A stretch of 64,000 nt of DNA from Sceloporus undulatus (Eukaryota > Chordata > Lepidosauria > Squamata > Phrynosomatidae): NCBI RefSeq assembly GCF_019175285.1, contig NC_056528.1:21610460-21674459 (forward strand), read 5' to 3'. The notes beneath the pieces were generated by a model. The model had not been told where the DNA came from and did no database searches. It saw nothing but the letters and a program-made list of their open reading frames with translations. Shown here piece by piece: positions 11,446-21,915 of this stretch. The translations under genes were made by a program, and so were the position numbers. Each line of letters opens with the position of its first letter. Within the stretch, counting starts at the first letter, position 1.

Positions 11446-12240
11446 GTGGTCTCACTAGGGTTGGTGTCACCCTTGCAGTGCAGGGGTCTGTCACCCCCAT
11501 ATAGGCAGCCACCCCACAGCTTTAGCAAGCGGTGGCAGCTGGCAGAGGGAGGGCCCCAGCCATGGTTGCCTCTCTCCAATCATGCAGCAAAGACAGAGGC
11601 AGAAGGGGCCTCTCTACGCTGGAAATAGGGGGATGGAGGGGCATAGAAGAGGAGGAGGAGGAGGAGGCTGCCACCACTTTACTAAGCCTAATGCCCTGAA
11701 TCCCCCCATAGTCAGTGTCAGGTGGAGAGAGAGCAGGGAGGGGAAGCAGAAGTGGCAGTAGGCAGGGAGGGGCACTTGCTACCCACCCTCCCCCTCCTGG
11801 CTGCTTCACTGCTCTCCCCCAGCCACCCCTCTCTGCCAAGCAGGGTGCCTCTGCCATCCCCCATTGCAGCCACTGGTGTCTTTGGGGTACTCTTGCTGCC
11901 TGGCAGGTGCTTTGGAGTCTGGCAGGGCTGTTTGCCATACTGGGAAATGGAGGTGCAGCAGTGGCAGCCATAGAGTCCTCCCCTGCCCCAGAAGAAAAGG
12001 AGTCCATGGCTGCCCCACTGCCCTCACTTCCCTTTCCCACCCTTCCTGCAGCCCTGGAAGGCAAGGTGAGTCAGGCAGGTGGGAACAGTGCTGCTGCTCC
12101 CCAGCAGCACCCCACTCCCATTGGTGGCCAGAGCACATAGATGGTAGAGGTACCCTAGCTAGCATGCAGCCAGGGGTGTGTGTGTTGCCTCTGATGTGTC
12201 ACACGGTGGGGTGTACACACCCTACGCTTCCCTAAGGAGA
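11446..12240. mobile_element. GC-rich non-autonomous hAT-like element
   Basis: The left end CTCACTAGGGTTGGTGTCAC matches the end of the hAT-like element at 60952, and the right part has a degenerate GTGTCACACGGTGGGGTG. The interior is GC-rich and low in complexity, giving proline/serine-rich ORFs (up to 180 codons) on both strands. I take these as by-products of composition. The right boundary is approximate. Confidence 0.45.
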
Positions 12241-12270
12241 AGCCTGCCCTAGAGTTGATTATGGGTCCAT

Positions 12271-12374
12271 GTAATGGTTGTATAGAAGAGGGAATTTCAG
12301 CAGGTGCAACTTTTTACTTCTTGCATGGAAACTGATACCTGCTGAAATTCCCTTTGTTATGCAACCATTACAGG
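12271..12374. mobile_element. Foldback MITE (TGTAATGGTTGTATAGAAGAG arms)
   Basis: The left arm TGTAATGGTTGTATAGAAGA then GGGAATTTCAGCAGGT is mirrored by ACCTGCTGAAATTCCC and GCAACCATTACA, leaving a loop of about 20 bases. A related, rearranged copy is at 39193-39425. Confidence 0.65.
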
Positions 12375-13850
12375 GACAGGAGACTTCTTCAGTTTTCATT
12401 CTGGCAACCCTACATCATAATTCCTTGAGAGGCCTCAGTTCAAAGGCCTCTAAATTGTGCTGAGAGAGAATGGCCTCCCCACTGCTTCTCCCCTCCAGGC
12501 ACTGAAAGAGCACTCCGGATCTTTTGTGTCTCATTTGCAGAGGGATGGTGGTCACAGAACAGCGAGACTGAGCTGGAACATTCCAACTTGTCCTCCAAGG
12601 CCCATGTCTCTAGCACAAGCCCATTATTCTGGGCATCAACAGCAGGCGATTCCCCTCCGACAGCAGCGAAGCTTCGATTGTGGCTCTGCACCGGCTCTGT
12701 CCACCCACCCTCCTCTCTGAAGTCTTCGCCCACTCTGCAGGGGCCCTTTGGAACAAATAAGGCAAGGGGAAAGTGGAGTGAGAGTCAAAACGGCTTTTAA
12801 AGGTCTGCAACCAGCAGGATAACATTTTCAGAATTGTCATATGGCTCTAAATTTCACTGCTCTTTTGCTGCCAGGTGGGGAAATGGTTTTTGCGTTGACA
12901 AAGAAGAAACAGATTTGCCCAAATTTGCATATGCTTGCTTGAATAGAAGCAAATGGAATATAGAGGGAAATGGAAATATTTGTCTCTGTTTTCAATTGCA
13001 ATTTATGTTGTGTAACTTTGTATATATTTAACTACACAGCAGAGTGTGATAAGGACCTCCTCCCAGTGAACTGTGAAGATGCCTAAAGAGGGCTACCATA
13101 CGTTCTATTTAGCTTCAAATGGGGCACACACTGCTTATGGCATCTTAAAAGCAAAACTGCTTGTCTACAGGGTTTTAAAAAATGTTTGTTGTTGGAGTAT
13201 CATACCACCAAATTTAGGTTTTGCAGTGGGTATCCGCTTTCCGGATGTTGATTCCCTCCGTACAGTGGGCTTTTGCAGTTGGATATTAAAGATGTCTCAT
13301 GTGAGAAGAGAATATACTGTATAATGTGCAAAACATTAAACACTCCCTTGGAGTTGTGTTTGGCAAGGTAAGATCGGCTAAGGTGGGCAAGTTGCCTTTA
13401 ATCTTTAGGGACCACTCAAGCCATTCTGCTGCGTAAGGTACAGAAGCAAAAAGCAAAGAACCCCATTGAACAGACATCACACCAAGGTTCATGGAACATG
13501 CACAGTATTGGCTTTGAGGGAACATTTTATTTTATTTAGCAGCAACAGAAAACAAGATCATAAAAAAGAGAAAGAAATGAAGCAGGACAAGATAAATGTT
13601 TGCTCCGATGAAGCAGCACTTAATGTAGAGGGCACTCAAAAAGGTTGTTTGGAATTACCTCTGTCACCCGGCTGGCACTGGGCTCCTTCTGTTCTGTCCC
13701 TGCCCTCAAGTAATGTCTTGGTAAACATGCCGTCCAAACAACTTGTGCCAGTGAGAAGCCAATGGCAATAATGGAGTATTTGGTCTATTTGACAGCTTTC
13801 ATCTGAAAGCCATTAAAGAGGTGAGAGAAAAAAGGTACATAAGCATGCCC
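12375..13850. other. Intergenic stretch without recognised content
   Basis: No gene or firm repeat is seen. It lies downstream of QRFP on the minus strand. A TTTATT-rich patch near 13526-13540 could supply a distant poly(A) signal for QRFP, but there is no proof. Confidence 0.35.
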
Positions 13851-13857
13851 TTCAAAT

Positions 13858-14210
13858 GTCCAGGTTTGGCATGGGCAGTCTGCTGATCCACTTTCTCAGA
13901 TGTTTTTAAAGTGTCCCAGTTTCTCTCTTCCTCCCACTTTCCTCCTTTGTCTTCAGCTTACTTCAGTGGCTGCAAACTGAGTTCAACATACCAAATAGTG
14001 CCCAGTCACTTAACTTAGCCAGGGAGAGAGGAGAAGTGGGGTGGAGTTTACCCTTTTCAATAGGCAAATTTGTTTTTTCTACATTAGTTTTAGTGTTCCT
14101 TTGCTTAAAATAGTAGGGTTTTTTTCTCATCTTCCTCATTAATCACTTCTACTCTTTTGCTGCCTGGCTGCACCCTTTTCATCACACACTTATTGACTTA
14201 ATACTCAGCC
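13858..14210 (+). mobile_element. Copy of the CATACCCTCCAAC TIR family, diverged
   Basis: Landmarks are TAAAGTGTCCCAGTTTCTCT, CTTCAGCTTACTTCAGTGGC, TGCAAACTGAGTTCAACA and ATTAATCACTTCTACTCTTT in the family order. Both ends are decayed. Confidence 0.6.
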
Positions 14211-14395
14211 ATGAACATTTGGAGGGTTTGCACAGACCCGTTTGAAACACTGAACTTGCTGGAGGCTGTGGGGCAAGGCTGCTTGTTTCCTGGGGAGGTG
14301 GCAGGCATGACACAGATGGGCAGAGTGCAGAAATGTTATTGGGAAGCACTGGAATTCATAGCTTTCCAAAGCTCTAGCTGAACAAATGAAAGCCT

Positions 14396-14863
14396 TCAGT
14401 TACACAGGCAGGACAGGGTTTCTCTGTTCTCCCAAACCCTAGTTCTTCTCCCACGCCTCCCAAACCGGAAGCTGAAGCCCCCCTTCTTCCTGTGATAACC
14501 ATTCAGCTCCTCTGCAAGACTCTGGAGTCCACCAGCCCTCTTCTCCCCATCCTCTGCTGGCAGAGAGTTGACCGCTTCTTTTTTATCCTCTCGGCCACCC
14601 TGCTGCCTCCCAAACCGGAACCGGGTGCCCGTTTTATCTTTCCCAAAGCCCTGTGGCTCTTGGGCCAAGCTGAAGAGGGAGCTGAAGCCTTGCTGGGGTG
14701 AATGGTGCCTCTTGGGGGTTCTCCTGGCTCCCCCAAAGTCAGGTTGCTCCAGCATGGCCTCCAGTTCTTCTCCGGGGAATTCTAAACCTTGTCCATTGTC
14801 CAAAGGAAAGCATGCACCGATGCTGAGCAGAAGGATGCAGGAAAAGGGATGGGAGATCTTCAT
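14396..14863 (-). CDS. QRFP: Prepro-QRFP, RFamide neuropeptide precursor
   Basis: This is the secreted precursor of QRFP/26RFa, the ligand of the GPCR QRFPR (GPR103), acting in hypothalamic feeding and arousal circuits. The 155-residue frame opens with a signal peptide (about residues 1-18, hydrophobic CILLLSIGACF). LAQEPQGFGKDK leads to a first RFamide site, TGTRFRFGRQ (about residues 82-91), equivalent to the CRFRFGRQ site I recall in human. A Gln directly after it could become the pyroglutamate N-terminus of a long 48-residue form. Near the end comes the dibasic EKR, then a 25-residue 26RFa-like peptide containing LAEELNGY and GGFSFRF, followed by the amidation/cleavage signal GRR. Eighteen further residues follow before the stop, whereas the human protein as I recall it stops at GRR. 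The single coding exon matches the family. TCCACTCTGCAG directly before the ATG could be a splice acceptor for an upstream non-coding exon. Confidence 0.93.
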   Translation of the reverse strand: MKISHPFSCILLLSIGACFPLDNGQGLEFPGEELEAMLEQPDFGGARRTPKRHHSPQQGFSSLFSLAQEPQGFGKDKTGTRFRFGRQQGGREDKKEAVNSLPAEDGEKRAGGLQSLAEELNGYHRKKGGFSFRFGRRGRRTRVWENRETLSCLCN

Positions 14864-15085
14864 CTGCAGAGTGGATTAACCAAAGAGAGAATATTGGTCT
14901 GTGGGGCAAACTCAGAATGGCCTCCATTTTGCCTGGGGCAAATGCTTGTTCCCACTGCCCAGTGCTGGTGATACTGCAGGAGCTCAATAAATGCTCTAAC
15001 TTGCTTTGAAGGACATTCCAATGTTCTCAAGATGAACAAGGGCTGCTAGGCTTGGTGCCCCATTGCTAAGTGGGTCATCATCAGG
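14864..15085 (-). promoter_or_regulatory. QRFP: QRFP upstream region, possible splice acceptor at the ATG
   Basis: On the minus strand a pyrimidine-rich run (ATTCTCTCTTTGGTTAATCC) ends ACTCTGCAG immediately before the start codon at 14863. This fits an intron in the 5' UTR, but no donor or promoter could be identified. Confidence 0.35.
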
Positions 15086-15099
15086 TTCAAACCCTATAA

Positions 15100-15398
15100 C
15101 TGCCCTGATTTGGCAAGAGTAGCCTCACTTTTCCACCTGCTTCTAAAATATCCCAGTTTATCTCTCCTCTTCCCACTTTAGCCTTTGTCCTCAGCTTACT
15201 TCAATTCCTGCACACTTTTCAAAGTAGGATCACCTCAAAGAGGTAAGGAAAGGGTGGTATCGTGCCCTTCCCTGGATGCTGGTACAAAAGCAAATTGCTG
15301 CAGCCTCTCCTGTGTTTTATATCTTGCATTAACTTTTGCAATCTTGACAACATTCTGACACTGCCTGTAAAATGTTGCCTGTAAAATGTTGGAAGGTA
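15100..15398 (+). mobile_element. Copy of the CATACCCTCCAAC TIR family
   Basis: TAAAATATCCCAGTTTATCT, TCCTCAGCTTACTTCAATTC, CAAAAGCAAATTGCTGCAG and the right end AAATGTTGGAAGGTATG follow the family order. The copy lies just upstream of QRFP. Confidence 0.65.
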
Positions 15399-15624
15399 TG
15401 TTAAACATCTTTTGCCAAGATGTGGCAAGTGGTGTATGGCTGTTCCAAGGTCAGTGCCGGAGGAGTGCCGTGGTGCTGCATGCTGTGTGGTGTGGCATGC
15501 GCCATCATGCCACCATCAGGGCAAAGTCAGGGTGCGTGTCGTATGGGTGCCACGCTCCGACTGCCTCCTGGCCAGCCGTAATGGCCGGTCTGCACAGCCC
15601 CTTACACTACAGCAAACAGACTCA

Positions 15625-15700
15625 GTTAAGGAAGCCACAGCTACTTTGACTTTACAAGATCTGATCAGATGTGTTCTTAACAGGATGTCTCTCAGATTTC
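15625..15700 (+). mobile_element. RTE/BovB 3' fragment
   Basis: AAGGAAGCCACAGCTACTTT and TTACAAGATCTGATCAG correspond to AAGGAAGCCACGGCTGCTCT and CTGCAAGGCCTGAGCAGA at 51398-51436, where BovB coding sequence is recognisable. Confidence 0.55.
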
Positions 15701-15814
15701 TCATGCATAGGTTCACCACATGTAGAACCTGATGGTGGCAAATAAAACCAACAAAATAATTTACTAGAAGAGGCAAAAGATTAATTCTGCTGGGGACAAA
15801 ATTGTAGTTTTGAT

Positions 15815-16145
15815 GTGACCTGTGGATAAGTCGAGGGTCAAACGTAGGACCATGTAACAAAGGATCTAAAGGATGAAGCAAAGCAAAACAATGCCGAAGA
15901 ACTTAATAGAATCCCAGCAGGCATAACTGTTTGTGCTCATCCTAAAGGCTGGATGGTTAAAAGAATAGAGCAAGATCAGTGCTTCCAGGACAGATTATAC
16001 GCTTACTTTTCACCAAGGATTGGTGCCTTTTTTAAAATAAGAGTTAGTACAGTACTAACATTGAGCCATGAATAAGTTGACTCTGGTTCTTGTGGTCAAT
16101 TTTTTTAACTTAAGTTTCTAGACTTATACATGAGTATATACAGTA
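15815..16145. mobile_element. MITE-like repeat, second copy of the ATATACTC family
   Basis: GACCTGTGGATAAGTCGAGG on the left and GACTTATACATGAGTATATA on the right resemble the ends of the repeat at 9915-10515. The interior differs, which suggests separate internal deletions. Confidence 0.5.
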
Positions 16146-16267
16146 GATCTTGGAAATGTGTCTTTGGGGGACTGCATCTCCCAGAAGGTCTGGAAGTTGT
16201 AGCCCCCCCCCCCAAAAAAAAAACCTCCAACACTGGGTTTGATTCAAGGGTTTCCAAGATATAAAAC

Positions 16268-16305
16268 ATATAGCATCATATAGAATCATAGAACTGGAAG
16301 AGACC
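16268..16305 (-). mobile_element. CR1 3'-tail fragment
   Basis: ATAGAATCATAGAACTGGAA and GAGACCACAAG are the reverse complement of the CR1 3' end. Confidence 0.7.
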
Positions 16306-16544
16306 ACAAGTTTTAAGTAGACAGCAAAGATAGCAGTATAGTCAAAGAGTTTAACCTTTGGGGAGTTATTAATAAAAATGGAGACGAGTCAAGAAAACAG
16401 AAGACTAGGACTTAGAAGCTGGATCACTGAGTTAGAATCATTTGTGCCATTTGTTGCTGTTAGCTGCCTTTAACTTCAACTTATGAGAAACCACCAACAG
16501 CCCTGCTCAGGTCTTGTAGATTCAGGACAGCCTTGGCTTCCCTG

Positions 16545-16765
16545 ATGCCATGGCTGTTTAAAAACCTCCCAAGAAAGAGATGTGTTTCACTGCTGAACAG
16601 CTCTTACTGTCAGCAAGTTCTTCCTGATGTTGAGGTAGAATTTTCCTCCCTGTAGCTTACATCCATTGTTCTGTGTCTGATTCTCTGGAGCAGCAAAAAA
16701 CAAGCTTGCTCCATCCTCAACATGATACTATGCGCAATGGTCACTTGGCAGCCTCTCTCTGGATA
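16545..16765 (-). mobile_element. CR1 LINE, 3' coding fragment
   Basis: Reverse-complement alignment by eye to the CR1 copy at 170-400: GAACAGCTCTTACTGTCAGC, AAGTTCTTCCTGATGTTGAG, CTCTGGAGCAGCAAAAAACA and AGCTTGCTCCATCCTCAACA match its antisense in order. Confidence 0.75.
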
Positions 16766-16799
16766 TGAGTCCTGTGAAACTGTTCCGTTCTATTTCCCA

Positions 16800-17890
16800 C
16801 AAATGTAAGTCTACTAACAAAGAGATAATTCCCCTACTGAATTTCTGCCTGCAGTATTGTTATTGTTCTTGTTTAAAGAATAGGTTGAATTGCTGGTCCC
16901 ACTTACACCATAGATGGATGTAGTCTGTACAGATGGATGGATGAAAATGGATAGCAACATTTTTCTCTACTGAACAAAGAAAAGCCATGGAAAACTTACC
17001 TTTGTGAGCCTTAAGTCTGCGTAGCCATTGCAAGACAGTAGGAAGCAAGTGAGGTGCCCATGCCATGTGCCCCCTTCTTTAAATAAGAAACCTCATTACC
17101 GTTCCCCTCTCCTCTCCTTCAACAGCTTTTCTCACTCTACATTCCAGAGACTGGGATGCCATTGTGGCAAATGGAGTTGAAGAGGAGACACAGATATACT
17201 TCTTGTTTGACCATCTGCAAATGAGGGCGTAGGGGTCAGGAAGACCTCATCTTTAGCCTCTTGTGCTTCAGTTTTGTTTTATTCATTTATGATATTGCAA
17301 GAATTCCAAAGAAGCTCCATGGCTTTCCTATTGACAACCTTTGAGTCAGAGCTGAGCAACGGCAACTACATGATACCAATAATGAAGTACAAAGGTGATT
17401 TACTATTTAGTTGTGTATGTGTGAGAAAGAGAGAGAGGGGAAGGGGAGGGAAGGGATGAGTGTGCCATGTTCCCCTCTTCTTCTGAAGAGGATCCAGACC
17501 TTCCTGGGACAGAGATCCTTGGTGAGTAACTCCCAAATACTTACGCTCCCACAACAGGTAAGAAACTCCATTCCTAAATTGGAGGGCAAGGTGTGGACTT
17601 ATTTGGAGCTATGCCTGCAAAGACAGTTGATACATTGATAAAGAGACTCACCAGTTGCTAGGTAAAGACATGGTGGATCTGTGCCTGGCTATCTCAGTGC
17701 TAGGGGAGCAGTAGCCACTGAAAGGACTGTGTGCCTGTTACCATACTTCTTGTTACCATACTCTCAGAATAAAGGTTGCATCCTCTTTGGCTGAATTTTA
17801 CTTGGACGATAGGCATGCCACCTGGTGCCTGTTTGGTCCAGATTGCAAGTAAGTCCTTCCAGGAGCCAATATATGGGGCAAAATGTGGTA
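16800..17890. other. Intergenic stretch without recognised content
   Basis: No gene and no confident repeat, apart from a short GA-rich run at 17425-17455. Confidence 0.35.
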
Positions 17891-18525
17891 GTACACAACA
17901 CAAATTATTGTGTGAGAAACAAGTCCATCTCAGGAAAAAGAAGTGGGAGGTGTAAGAAAATAGTAGGGAGAGTGAGTGCTGGGAGCAGTAGAGTGCAAGA
18001 AGTAAGGGGGGTGCAGTGCAAGAGTGCAACAAAAGGGAAGGGTGAATGAGCAGCAGGAGAGGTGGAAGGAGAGAGGATAGGAAGGGAGGGAGTAGGAAGG
18101 CAGCAGAACATGGAAAGGGCAGGCTGGTGCAAGAGGAGGAGGGGAGTACTGAAGAAGGGAGAAAGAGCAGTGCAGGTTTGACAGGCCCAGGAGGGTTGCA
18201 CCACAAAAGTGAAGGTGTAGGTGATAGCGGCAGGAAGGAAAGGAGAGTGTGCAGAATAAATGGCACCATAAAAGATGCAAAAAGTGCCAGGGAGTAAGGG
18301 AATGTGAAGAAAGGAAGGGTGAGAGGGAAAGAAAAGGCAGGAACACACCGGGGGAAGGCTGTGGTAGGATGGCCAGAGAAACAGTAGAATGAATTGTGAA
18401 GAGGTGAGGGGAGAAGAAATGAGGAGAGAAGGGAGAATAAGTGGTGTGAGTGATAGAGCACAAGAAGCAAAATGGGAATGCACTGCAACGGTATGAAGGT
18501 GTTAAGAGAAGTGAGAGTGGGAGGC
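17890..18525. repeat. Long purine-rich (G+A) tract
   Basis: For about 640 bases the plus strand is strongly biased to G and A, with few C and T. Recurring motifs are GAAGGGAGGG, AGTGCAAGA and GGAAGG. The minus strand therefore gives long Leu/Ser/Pro/Phe-rich ORFs (up to 275 codons) that are composition artefacts. The block abuts a CR1 copy on its right. Confidence 0.7.
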
Positions 18526-18529
18526 AAGG

Positions 18530-18760
18530 GAGGGCATTAAAAGAACTGGCAAATGTAATCTCAGAGCTATTGGCAATAATCTTTGAAAACTGCTGAAGAA
18601 CAGGAGAAGTCCCAGCAGACTGGAGGAGGTCAAACATTGCCCTCATCTTCAAAAAGGGAAAAAAGGATCCCAAGAATTATCTCCCAGTTGGTCTGACATC
18701 AATGCCAGGAAAGATTCTGGGGCAGCTCATTAAACAGAGAGTCTGTGAACATTCCTGTGA

Positions 18761-18815
<55 letters not shown>

Positions 18816-19480
18816 ATTACCATCTTGATAGATGAAGGGAATGTTGTGGATATTGCATACCTTGATTTCAGTAAGGCCTTTGACAAGGTTTCCCATGACA
18901 TTCTTGCAAACAAGCTAGCAAAATATGGGATAGACAATGCAACTGCTAAATGGATTTGTCAGCAATGGCTCTTCTCCATCTTGGAGAGAAGTGACCAGTG
19001 GGGTCCCACAGGGCTCTGTCCTGGGTCCAGTACTATTCAAACATTTTTTTTATCAGTGACCTAGATGAAAGAATAGAGGGCATACTTGTCAAATTTGCAG
19101 ATGACACCAAATTAGGAGGAATAGCTAATACCCCAGAGGACAGGATCAAAATTCAAAATGATCTCAAATAGATTAGAAAGCTGGGCCAAGGATAACAAAA
19201 TTAATTTTAACACAGAGAAATGTAAGTTACTGTACTTAGGGCAAAGAAATGAAATGAATAGATGTAGGATGGGGGATACCTTGCTCAATGAGACTATGTG
19301 TGAGTGGGATCTAGGAGTCCTACTAGACCACAAGTTGAACATGAATCAACAGTGTGATGTAGCCGCTAAAAAGGCCAATGTGATTCTAGGCTCCATCAAT
19401 AGAAGTATAGTGTCTAGATCAAGGAACGTAATAGTGCCATTAGTACTACATTTCTCCTTTCTGGTGTGGTCATCTATTCT
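18530..19480 (+). mobile_element. CR1 LINE, central reverse transcriptase
   Basis: The order is CR1 RT: GEVPADWRRSNIALIFKKGK, SMPGKILGQLIKQR, then after a microsatellite VDIAYLDFSKAFDKVSHDIL, VKFADDTKLGG (catalytic motif FADD), WAKDNKINFNTEKCK and DLGVLLDHKL. Frames change several times. The (TC)n(TA)n run at 18769-18816 replaces RT residues, so this copy is dead. Confidence 0.88.
18769..18816. repeat. (TC)n(TA)n microsatellite inside CR1
   Basis: Twelve or so CT units run into about twelve AT units. It interrupts the CR1 reverse transcriptase frame. Confidence 0.9.
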
Positions 19481-19499
19481 AGGAAGAAAGGTATCATTC

Positions 19500-19840
19500 A
19501 AGTCCTCAGTCTGGCATGGAGGTCTGTATTAGGCCCCACAATGAGATCCCCATTGTTTCTCTCCCACTTAATTTTTACCCAGATGCTCTCAGCCTGGCCC
19601 CCAGGATTTAAGTCATAGATCTTTTCACAGATGTTAACATCCTTGACATACTGTATAATGCTACTGCTCTTTCCTTTTGTGTGATCCATTTCTCTGAAAT
19701 AAGTTATCTCCCTCTACTACTGCTTTCCAATCATGAGACTCATCCCACCAGGTATCAGTGATGCATATTGTACCACAGTTTTTTCCTATGTTGAGTTATG
19801 GTTCATCTTGTTTATTGCCCATGTTCTATGCCCGTAAACC
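19500..19840 (-). mobile_element. CR1-like LINE, endonuclease fragment
   Basis: The minus strand reads AESIWVKIKWERNNGDLIVG, the strand of the CR1 apurinic endonuclease that usually precedes VYYRPP. Its orientation is opposite to the adjacent RT fragment, so it is a separate insertion. Confidence 0.6.
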
Positions 19841-19984
19841 TGTGGTGTGGCACGTGTGCCCTCTCTGGCACATGAAGCCATCTCTGAGGGCATGCGGCAG
19901 CCATACAAGTAGGGGCAGGGAGTGCGACATGCGCTCTTGGTCTGGCTCCTTGCTGCAGCTCAGTTTGACTTATTAGTGAGCTAA

Positions 19985-20590
19985 ATGGACCCTACCAACT
20001 AAATCAAACAATAAGCAACGTATTGGCCTCAGATTATCTTCAGTGTCTTCGGAATGGCCTGGTATCAAGTGTGTCCTCTGCCAAACTTCTAGAAAATTAC
20101 AACAATCTTACCCAAGTACTATCCCAATATGTGAACCAGCCAAAGAGTGCACACTGGAGGTAACAACAACAACACTATCAGTCAAAGCTGTGGTTTGACA
20201 AGGAATGTGTCAATGTTAAAAAATCTCTCATGACCACTTACCAGTTTTATGTATCCAATACTACACCAGAAGTGGCAACAAAACTACTTCAGCAGAAGAG
20301 AGGTTGCAAAAAATTGTTGGCCTACAAAAAGAAAGAAGCCATGAAAAATAATTGGGCACAACGTATTCAGGCAGTGAAAACCAACAACTCAGCTTTATTC
20401 GGGCGTATTACATCAAGCTCCCAAAACAATGCGCCGGCTACAGTGGATTGTAACATCCCCCCAGGGATCTGGGAGGAACACTTCCAAGCACTTTATAGGA
20501 ACAGTTATGTTGAAAGTGGATTTGCAAGCCAGAATATAGAGAATCTCCCAAGGGGGGGCACTGATGTAGGAAGCAGAGATCAAGTAACCT
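19985..20590 (+). mobile_element. Unclassified non-LTR retrotransposon fragment
   Basis: A 160-codon frame with WFDKECVNVKKSL just upstream, then KKLLAYKKKEAMKNNWAQRI, NNSALFGRITSSS and GIWEEHFQALYR. This pattern is typical of the linker between endonuclease and reverse transcriptase in LINEs. I cannot assign the clade. The fragment ends where the 3' end of a minus-strand L2 begins. Confidence 0.55.
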
Positions 20591-20592
20591 TG

Positions 20593-21915
20593 GATGATGA
20601 TGATGATGATGGTGATGGTGATGGTGATGGTGATTTATTCCCCGCCTTCTTCCTACTACAGGGATTCAAGGCAGCTTACAACTCTAAAACAGTCCAAGTT
20701 AAAACACTATAAATATGCAAAATACAAGTTTAAAAAACAATTAAATGATACAATCAATTAAAAACATTAAATTATTAAAAGTTAAAGTTTAAATTTCTTT
20801 AAAACATAAAACAAAACAAAACAGCATCCCTGTCATGTAAACACCTGGCAGCATAGAAACGTCTTTACCTGCTGCAAGGAAGACAGCAGGGATGGAGCCA
20901 TCTTGGCCTCCCTGGGGAGGGAGTTCCATAACTTGGGAGCAGCCACTGAAAAGGCCCTTTCTCTTTGTTCCCACCAAACGCGCCTGAAAGGTAGTGGGAC
21001 AGAGAGAAGGGCCTCTCTCAATGACCTCAATATTGGGGCTTGAACAGGGAGATACAGTCCTTCAAATAGTCTGGACCCAAGCTGTATAGAGCTTTTTAGG
21101 TCAAAATAACTACTTTGAATTGTGCCCGGAAACAGACTGGCAGCCAATAGAGCTGTTGTAACAAGGGAGTTGTATGCTCCCTGTAGCCATCTCCTGTTAA
21201 CAGCCCCGTTGCAGCTCTTTGGACTAGCTGAAATTTCTAAGCACTTTTCAAAGGCAGCCCCACATAGAGCGCATTACAGTAATCCAAACTGAATGTAACC
21301 AAGGCATGTACCGCTGTGGCCAGGTCTAACTTCTCCAGTAATGGGTGCAGTTGGCACACAAGTTTTAGCTGTGCAAAGGCACTCCAGGTCACTGCTAATA
21401 TGTGGGCTTCCAGCCTCAGTACTGAATCCAGAAGTACTCCCAAACTATGAACCTGAGTTTTCAGAGGGAGTGTAACCCCATCTAACACAGACTGAGTTTG
21501 TTTCATTCATTCGTTTCATTGCTGCCACTTCCTTAGAAAACCAAGACGCTGGTTTAGCTGTACTCCGTGAGACGAGACACTCAGGAGCGATCATGTCAAC
21601 TGCCCTGGTGGTTTCTCCATTCCAGAGAGCAATCAGGGCTTTGACAGGACCACCTGCCAAGGCAGCAGGAAACTCCCCAAGAGCTTCTAGGAATCCATCT
21701 GGATCCATAACCTCCTGAGGTGGATCATCTTAATGGGTCCCCCACCCCTGCAGACGCTCTGAGCTGCAGCAAGTCTAAACCTGCCCAGAAAGTCCATGGC
21801 AACGGAACAGTTGAAAGGTCCTCCATTCTCAGATCATCAGCATCCACCCATGAATTCCTGAGTTGCTCCCGACAGGGTAGCCACAGCATGGATGGTGATG
21901 TCCCCCAGCAATATA
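20593..21915 (-). mobile_element. L2-clade LINE with internal deletion
   Basis: Read on the minus strand, the 5' part (about 21915-21510) has the endonuclease-RT linker VDMIAPECLVSRSTAKPAS and WFSKEVAAMKR. It joins directly to the post-RT region (SLGVLLDSVLRLEAHI, HALVTFSLDYCNALYVGLPL, FSVAAPKLWNSLPREAKM) and a 3' UTR ending in GGCGGGGAATAAATCACC and a (CAT/CAC)n tail at 20594-20636. The RT core between them is missing, so it is an internally deleted copy. Confidence 0.82.

Noticed and set aside
11522-12235. GC-rich ORFs of 119-180 codons on both strands
   Set aside because: Overlapping frames on both strands, low complexity, and repeat-like ends point to a transposon interior rather than a gene.
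17700-18673. Three overlapping minus-strand ORFs of 192-275 codons
   Set aside because: They are rich in Leu, Ser, Pro and Phe because the plus strand is almost all purine. No start context, motif or family similarity.
20230-20712. 160-codon host gene
   Set aside because: The sequence has LINE linker features (WFDKEC, KKLLAYKKKEA) and runs into a simple repeat.
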